Below, piece after piece: positions 60,724-64,000 of a stretch of 64,000 nt of DNA. Within the stretch, counting starts at the first letter, position 1, and the number at the start of each line of letters is the position of its first letter. The position numbers were made by a program, and so were the translations under genes. The notes below the pieces were generated by a model, which saw nothing but the letters and a program-made list of their open reading frames with translations, was not told the origin of the DNA and searched no databases. The stretch is taken from contig NZ_OZ038523.1 in assembly GCF_964036595.1 (NCBI RefSeq), positions 2,672,501 to 2,736,500 on the forward strand, read 5' to 3'. The DNA is from Tenacibaculum sp. 190524A05c (GTDB lineage: Bacteria > Bacteroidota > Bacteroidia > Flavobacteriales > Flavobacteriaceae).

Positions 60724-61151
60724 ACTCCGGTACTTCCAAATCCACCAGCACCTCTTTCAGTTTCATCTAATTCAGAAACTTCTTTCCAGTTTACACGTTC
60801 GTGTTTTGCAATAACTAATTGTGCAATTCTTTCACCATCATTTATCGTAAAATCTTCGTTAGAAAGATTTACTAAAATCACGCCTATTTCTCCTCTATAA
60901 TCGGCATCAACTGTTCCTGGAGCATTTAACACTGTAATTCCTTTTTTAGCTGCTAAACCACTTCTAGGCCTTACTTGAGCTTCATATCCATTAGGTAAAG
61001 CAATAAATAATCCGGTTTTTACAATTACTCTTTCAAGAGGTTTTAATACAATAGCATCATCTATATTTGCTCTTAAATCCATTCCTGCAGAACCTTCTGT
61101 TTCGTAGGCTGGAGTTTGATGCTTTGATTTATTAATAATTTGAACGTTCAT
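60720..61151 (-). CDS. dut: Deoxyuridine 5'-triphosphate nucleotidohydrolase
   Basis: A 143-residue trimeric dUTPase with all five motifs: SAGMDLRA (1), [12 protein letters not shown] (2), [16 protein letters not shown] (3, catalytic Asp), GERIAQLVI (4) and [10 protein letters not shown] (5). It hydrolyses dUTP to dUMP, preventing uracil entry into DNA. Divergent from gpsA. Confidence 0.98.
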   Translation of the reverse strand: MNVQIINKSKHQTPAYETEGSAGMDLRANIDDAIVLKPLERVIVKTGLFIALPNGYEAQVRPRSGLAAKKGITVLNAPGTVDADYRGEIGVILVNLSNEDFTINDGERIAQLVIAKHERVNWKEVSELDETERGAGGFGSTGV

Positions 61152-61246
61152 ATGTTAATTTTTCGAAATCAAAGATAAATAATACTAAGTATTACTGACT
61201 AGATTATAGATTTATTAATTTAGCATTACACAAACAAACAACATGT

Positions 61247-62242
61247 ATGAGTAAATTTGAGAAAATAGCTGTTATTGGTGGTGGAAGTTGGGCAACAGCA
61301 ATCGTTAAAATGCTTTGTGAGAATTGTGATAAAATAGGATGGTATATGCGCAGCGTTTATGCTACGGAACATATTAAACGTAATAAACACAATCCCAATT
61401 ATTTAAGTTCTGCAGAATTACATCCCGAGCAGCTAGACTTATCAAATGATATTAATGAGATTGTAAAAGAATATGACGTTTTAATCTTTGCAATTCCTTC
61501 AGCATTTTTAAATACTGAACTTGAAAAACTTACTGAAAGTTTAGACAATAAAATTCTATTTTCAGCGATTAAAGGTATTGTTCCTGAATCTGGTTTAATC
61601 GTAGGAGAACATTTTCATCAAAAATATGATATCTCTTATGAGAATATTGGAGTAATTGCAGGTCCATGTCATGCAGAAGAGGTTGCCATGGAAAGACTAT
61701 CGTATTTAACTATAGCTTGTCAAGATCAAAAGAAAGCTAAAGAATTGAGTAAGTACGTAAAAAGTAGATATATAAAAACAAAAGTGTCTGATGATATTTT
61801 TGGAACCGAGTATGCAGCAATGCTTAAAAATATATACGCAATTGCAGCTGGAATTGCTCACGGTTTAGGTTACGGAGATAACTTTCAATCGGTTTTAATG
61901 AGTAATGCTATTCGAGAGATGAAACGTTACATTAAGAAAGTTCATAGAATGAAACGTAACATTAATAACTCGGTATATTTAGGAGATTTATTAGTAACGG
62001 GTTACTCTATTTTTAGTAGAAATAGAATGTTCGGAAATATGATTGGTAAAGGATACACAGTAAAATCTGCCATGTTAGAAATGAATATGGTAGCAGAAGG
62101 ATATTACGCAACCAAAAGTGCCTATAACATCAATAAAGAAAACGGTGCAAAAACGCCAATAATTGATGCAGTATATGCAATATTATACGGAAAAAAAGAG
62201 GCGAAAGATGTGTTCGAGAAATTGACTAATCTATTAGACTAA
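61247..62242 (+). CDS. gpsA: NAD(P)H-dependent glycerol-3-phosphate dehydrogenase
   Basis: A 331-residue dehydrogenase. NAD-binding motif VIGGGSWATAIVKML at the N-terminus; GPCHAEEVAMERLS and EYAAMLKNIYAIAAGIAHGLGYGDN hold the conserved catalytic Lys. It makes sn-glycerol-3-phosphate for phospholipid synthesis. It stands alone, with a candidate small RNA gene on the opposite strand immediately downstream. Confidence 0.97.
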   Translation: MSKFEKIAVIGGGSWATAIVKMLCENCDKIGWYMRSVYATEHIKRNKHNPNYLSSAELHPEQLDLSNDINEIVKEYDVLIFAIPSAFLNTELEKLTESLDNKILFSAIKGIVPESGLIVGEHFHQKYDISYENIGVIAGPCHAEEVAMERLSYLTIACQDQKKAKELSKYVKSRYIKTKVSDDIFGTEYAAMLKNIYAIAAGIAHGLGYGDNFQSVLMSNAIREMKRYIKKVHRMKRNINNSVYLGDLLVTGYSIFSRNRMFGNMIGKGYTVKSAMLEMNMVAEGYYATKSAYNINKENGAKTPIIDAVYAILYGKKEAKDVFEKLTNLLD

Positions 62243-62261
62243 TACGTTTACAGTTAAAAGT

Positions 62262-62340
62262 ATAAAAACCCTTCAAATAATACTTTAATTGATACCCAAA
62301 CGACCTCTAACGCCTATAAGTTTTAATTTTCGTAAAACTC
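62262..62340 (-). ncRNA. Candidate small non-coding RNA antisense to the gpsA 3' side
   Basis: A perfect minus-strand promoter (TTG-N19-TACATTTG, 62345-62374) points into a gene-free gap. The predicted transcript starts near 62340 with CCCCGAGTTTTACG, contains the hairpin AGTTTTA/TAAAACT, then a G-rich segment (GGCGTTAGAGGTCG), and ends in GAAGGGTTTTTAT, where 5' CCC and 3' GGG could close the molecule. No ORF is present on this strand. I do not recognise a known RNA family. The boundaries are approximate. Confidence 0.45.
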
Positions 62341-62344
62341 GGGG

Positions 62345-62374
62345 CAAATGTAAGTTAAAATGAAAAACTAACAA
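62345..62374 (-). promoter_or_regulatory. Strong orphan promoter (TTG-N19-TACATTTG)
   Basis: TTG (62372-62374) and TACATTTG (62345-62352) on the minus strand, both perfect, 19 bases apart. It is directed away from the gene at 62469 and towards the 3' end of gpsA, with no protein gene to serve. Confidence 0.65.
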
Positions 62375-62468
62375 CATATAAAGGTTATTAAATTTTTTAT
62401 TAAAAGTTAAATAAAAATTAACAACTTTTTATATTTTTACAACAAATAGTATATTTTTAAACATCCAA

Positions 62469-63128
62469 ATGAAAACAATTCAAGAAGCTGTTGAAATTAC
62501 TATCAGAAAAACCCCTTTCATTGAAGAAGCTCTTAACGAAAAACTTATCAATGTTTCATCATTAGCTAGGGTGATTTTACCTGAAGTAGCACAGCAATTA
62601 AAGAAAGAAGTAAAAGTTGGCGCCGTTATGATGGCAATCAACCGACTGTCCCCAGTAAACGAACTTCGAATCCGAAAAAACATTAAAAAATTAGCATTAA
62701 ATCTAGGAGACGTAATTGTACGTTCTGATTTATGCGATTTTACTTTTAAAAACACTCCCACTTTATTTAAAAGAATCGCAAAAATATTAGATAAAGCTTC
62801 TGAAAATAACGACTTATTCTTAACTATCTCCCAAGGAATTTTTGAAACAAATATTGTTGCAAGTGTTATTTTACAGCCGTTTATCGTAGAAATTTTTGAG
62901 AAGGAAATTTTAATTAATAATGTAACAGATTTAGCTTCGATAACAATTAAGTTACCGAAAGAGAATTTGGAGCAATCGGGTATTTACTATTTTATTTTAA
63001 AACAATTTGCTTGGGCTAATATTGCAGTACAGGAAGTTATTTCTACTACACATGAAATGACAATTGTTGTAAAAGAGTCTGACGTGAATGAGACATTTGG
63101 TATTTTAATGGATTTAAAGCTGAATTAA
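62469..63128 (+). CDS. ACT-like domain protein of unknown function
   Basis: A 219-residue protein. The C-terminal half (LFLTISQGIFETNIVASVILQPF, SITIKLPKENLEQSGIYYFILKQFAWANIAVQEVIST, MTIVVKESDVNETFGILMDL) resembles the paired ACT regulatory domains of aspartate kinase, and the family is often labelled that way in flavobacteria, but no kinase domain is present. The N-terminus is a helical segment (EAVEITIRKTPFIEEALNEKLI). It probably binds a small ligand. The MFS transporter starts 4 bases later. Confidence 0.78.
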   Translation: MKTIQEAVEITIRKTPFIEEALNEKLINVSSLARVILPEVAQQLKKEVKVGAVMMAINRLSPVNELRIRKNIKKLALNLGDVIVRSDLCDFTFKNTPTLFKRIAKILDKASENNDLFLTISQGIFETNIVASVILQPFIVEIFEKEILINNVTDLASITIKLPKENLEQSGIYYFILKQFAWANIAVQEVISTTHEMTIVVKESDVNETFGILMDLKLN

Positions 63129-63132
63129 GCTT

Positions 63133-64000
63133 ATGAACAAAATCGATCCTTATGCTTCGCTGAGGTATAAAGAATTCAATATATTCTTACTCGTCCGTTT
63201 TCTATTGATATTTGCGTGGTCGATGCAATTTATAATCATAGAATGGCAAGTATATTCTATAACAAAAGATCCTTGGAGTTTAGGGTTAATCGGCGCGTTT
63301 GAATTTCTTCCTGCATTTTCAATGGCTTTATTTGCGGGTCATATTGTAGATCAAAGAGAGAAGCGAAATTTACTAGCACTTTGTATTGGATTATTCTCTC
63401 TAATTAGCTTTGGATTATACTTTTTAACCAACCCCGATTTTGTTGTCAATTGGAGTGAAAATAGTGTGTTGTATTCTATTTACGCTCTGGTTTTCTTCGG
63501 AGGTTTTTTACGTTCGTTTTTTGGTCCAACAATTTTTTCTTTAATAGCGTTAATTGTACCGAAAAAATTATATCCAAATGCCGCAACTTGGAGTAGTTCT
63601 ACTTGGCAAATTGCCTCAGTTTTAGGTCCAGCTTTTGCTGGATTTACCATTTATAAAATTGGAGTGAATCTTTCACTTTGTATCGTATTTGGATTAGTAA
63701 TACTTTCATTTTTAATGGTTTTTCTAATTAAAAAGAAACCAATTATGAATCCTAAAAAGAATGAACCAGTAAGTAAAAGTTTAAAAGAAGGAATTTCATT
63801 TGTATTTAAAACTAAAGCTATTTTAGGTGCAATTACATTGGATATGATTTCTGTTCTATTTGGTGGAGCTATTGCATTATTACCTGTTTTTGCGCAAGAC
63901 ATATTAGAAGTAGGTTCAAAAGGTTTTGGAGTATTGAGAGCTGCCCCTGCAGTTGGAGCTTTTTTAACCATGTTAATAACAGCATACATTCCAGTTAGTA
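63133..64000 (+). CDS. MFS transporter, 3' part outside window
   Basis: The frame opens with ATG at 63133 (MNKIDPYASLRYKEFNIFLLVRFL) and runs off the window after about 289 codons. At least eight hydrophobic segments are present and the motif FAGHIVDQREKRNLL is the MFS motif A after helix 2. The length and layout (about 400 residues expected) fit the EntS/MefA-type drug or siderophore exporters. It begins 4 bases after the ACT-like gene and is probably co-transcribed. Confidence 0.9.
   Translation, partial: MNKIDPYASLRYKEFNIFLLVRFLLIFAWSMQFIIIEWQVYSITKDPWSLGLIGAFEFLPAFSMALFAGHIVDQREKRNLLALCIGLFSLISFGLYFLTNPDFVVNWSENSVLYSIYALVFFGGFLRSFFGPTIFSLIALIVPKKLYPNAATWSSSTWQIASVLGPAFAGFTIYKIGVNLSLCIVFGLVILSFLMVFLIKKKPIMNPKKNEPVSKSLKEGISFVFKTKAILGAITLDMISVLFGGAIALLPVFAQDILEVGSKGFGVLRAAPAVGAFLTMLITAYIPVS

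Noticed and set aside
1..64000. tRNA or rRNA genes, CRISPR arrays, insertion sequences, prophage
   Set aside because: No tRNA cloverleaf, no rRNA signature, no regularly spaced direct repeats and no transposase or integrase gene were seen on either strand.

Overview
The window is ordinary chromosomal sequence from a member of the Bacteroidota, almost certainly a Flavobacteriaceae species; the genus cannot be fixed from sequence alone. The reasons are low GC content, type IX secretion (T9SS) sorting domains of types A and B, DUF4292, DUF2490, DUF4175 and SPOR/HU-like proteins typical of that family, Bacteroidota-type promoters (TTG, 17-19 bases, TAnnTTTG), and the near absence of Shine-Dalgarno sites. 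No rRNA, tRNA, CRISPR array, insertion sequence or prophage was seen.

Layout. 1-4.5 kb: two secreted proteases (an M43 metalloprotease cut by the window edge and a multidomain subtilase with a T9SS signal). 4.6-11.4 kb: a dual-ATPase oligopeptide ABC protein, then a tight envelope operon (sugar-phosphate nucleotidyltransferase, TPR protein, DUF4292 lipoprotein, EnvC-like factor, AI-2E family permease). 11.4-23.6 kb: thioesterase, SPOR protein, dprA, TonB-like protein, several family-specific proteins, a TlpA-type thioredoxin and mfd, which carries an in-frame copy of a dispersed palindromic repeat. 23.7-24.1 kb: a gene-free tandem cluster of such repeats.

24.1-29.3 kb is the most unusual accessory region. 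Three small Cys-rich peptides with double-glycine-type leaders, one of them only 56 aa, and a DUF5648-like lipoprotein are encoded divergently from a LytS-type TPR histidine kinase, a LytTR response regulator and an orphan lipoprotein. A fourth related peptide lies at 37.4-37.7 kb. The arrangement resembles the peptide-plus-LytTR regulatory loci of streptococci, although no processing exporter is present here. 29.3-37.3 kb holds a methyltransferase, esterase, TerB-like protein, outer-membrane proteins, an MBL hydrolase and gltX.

37.9-46.1 kb is a conserved block: DUF4175, a secreted unknown, ybeY, mnmG and a SAM methyltransferase. Four 16-bp parS-like palindromes flank mnmG. 46.2-52.5 kb: DoxX-like, SPFH, tatA (59 aa), DUF2807, rnr and a lipid kinase. 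52.8-53.5 kb is a 700-base AT-rich gene-free stretch with several DnaA-box-like 9-mers, a plausible replication origin consistent with the nearby parS cluster. 53.5-64 kb: rpiB, GNAT, pseudouridine synthase, a T9SS LRR protein, recA, an AraC regulator with amidohydrolase, dut, gpsA, a candidate small RNA, an ACT-like protein and the start of an MFS transporter.
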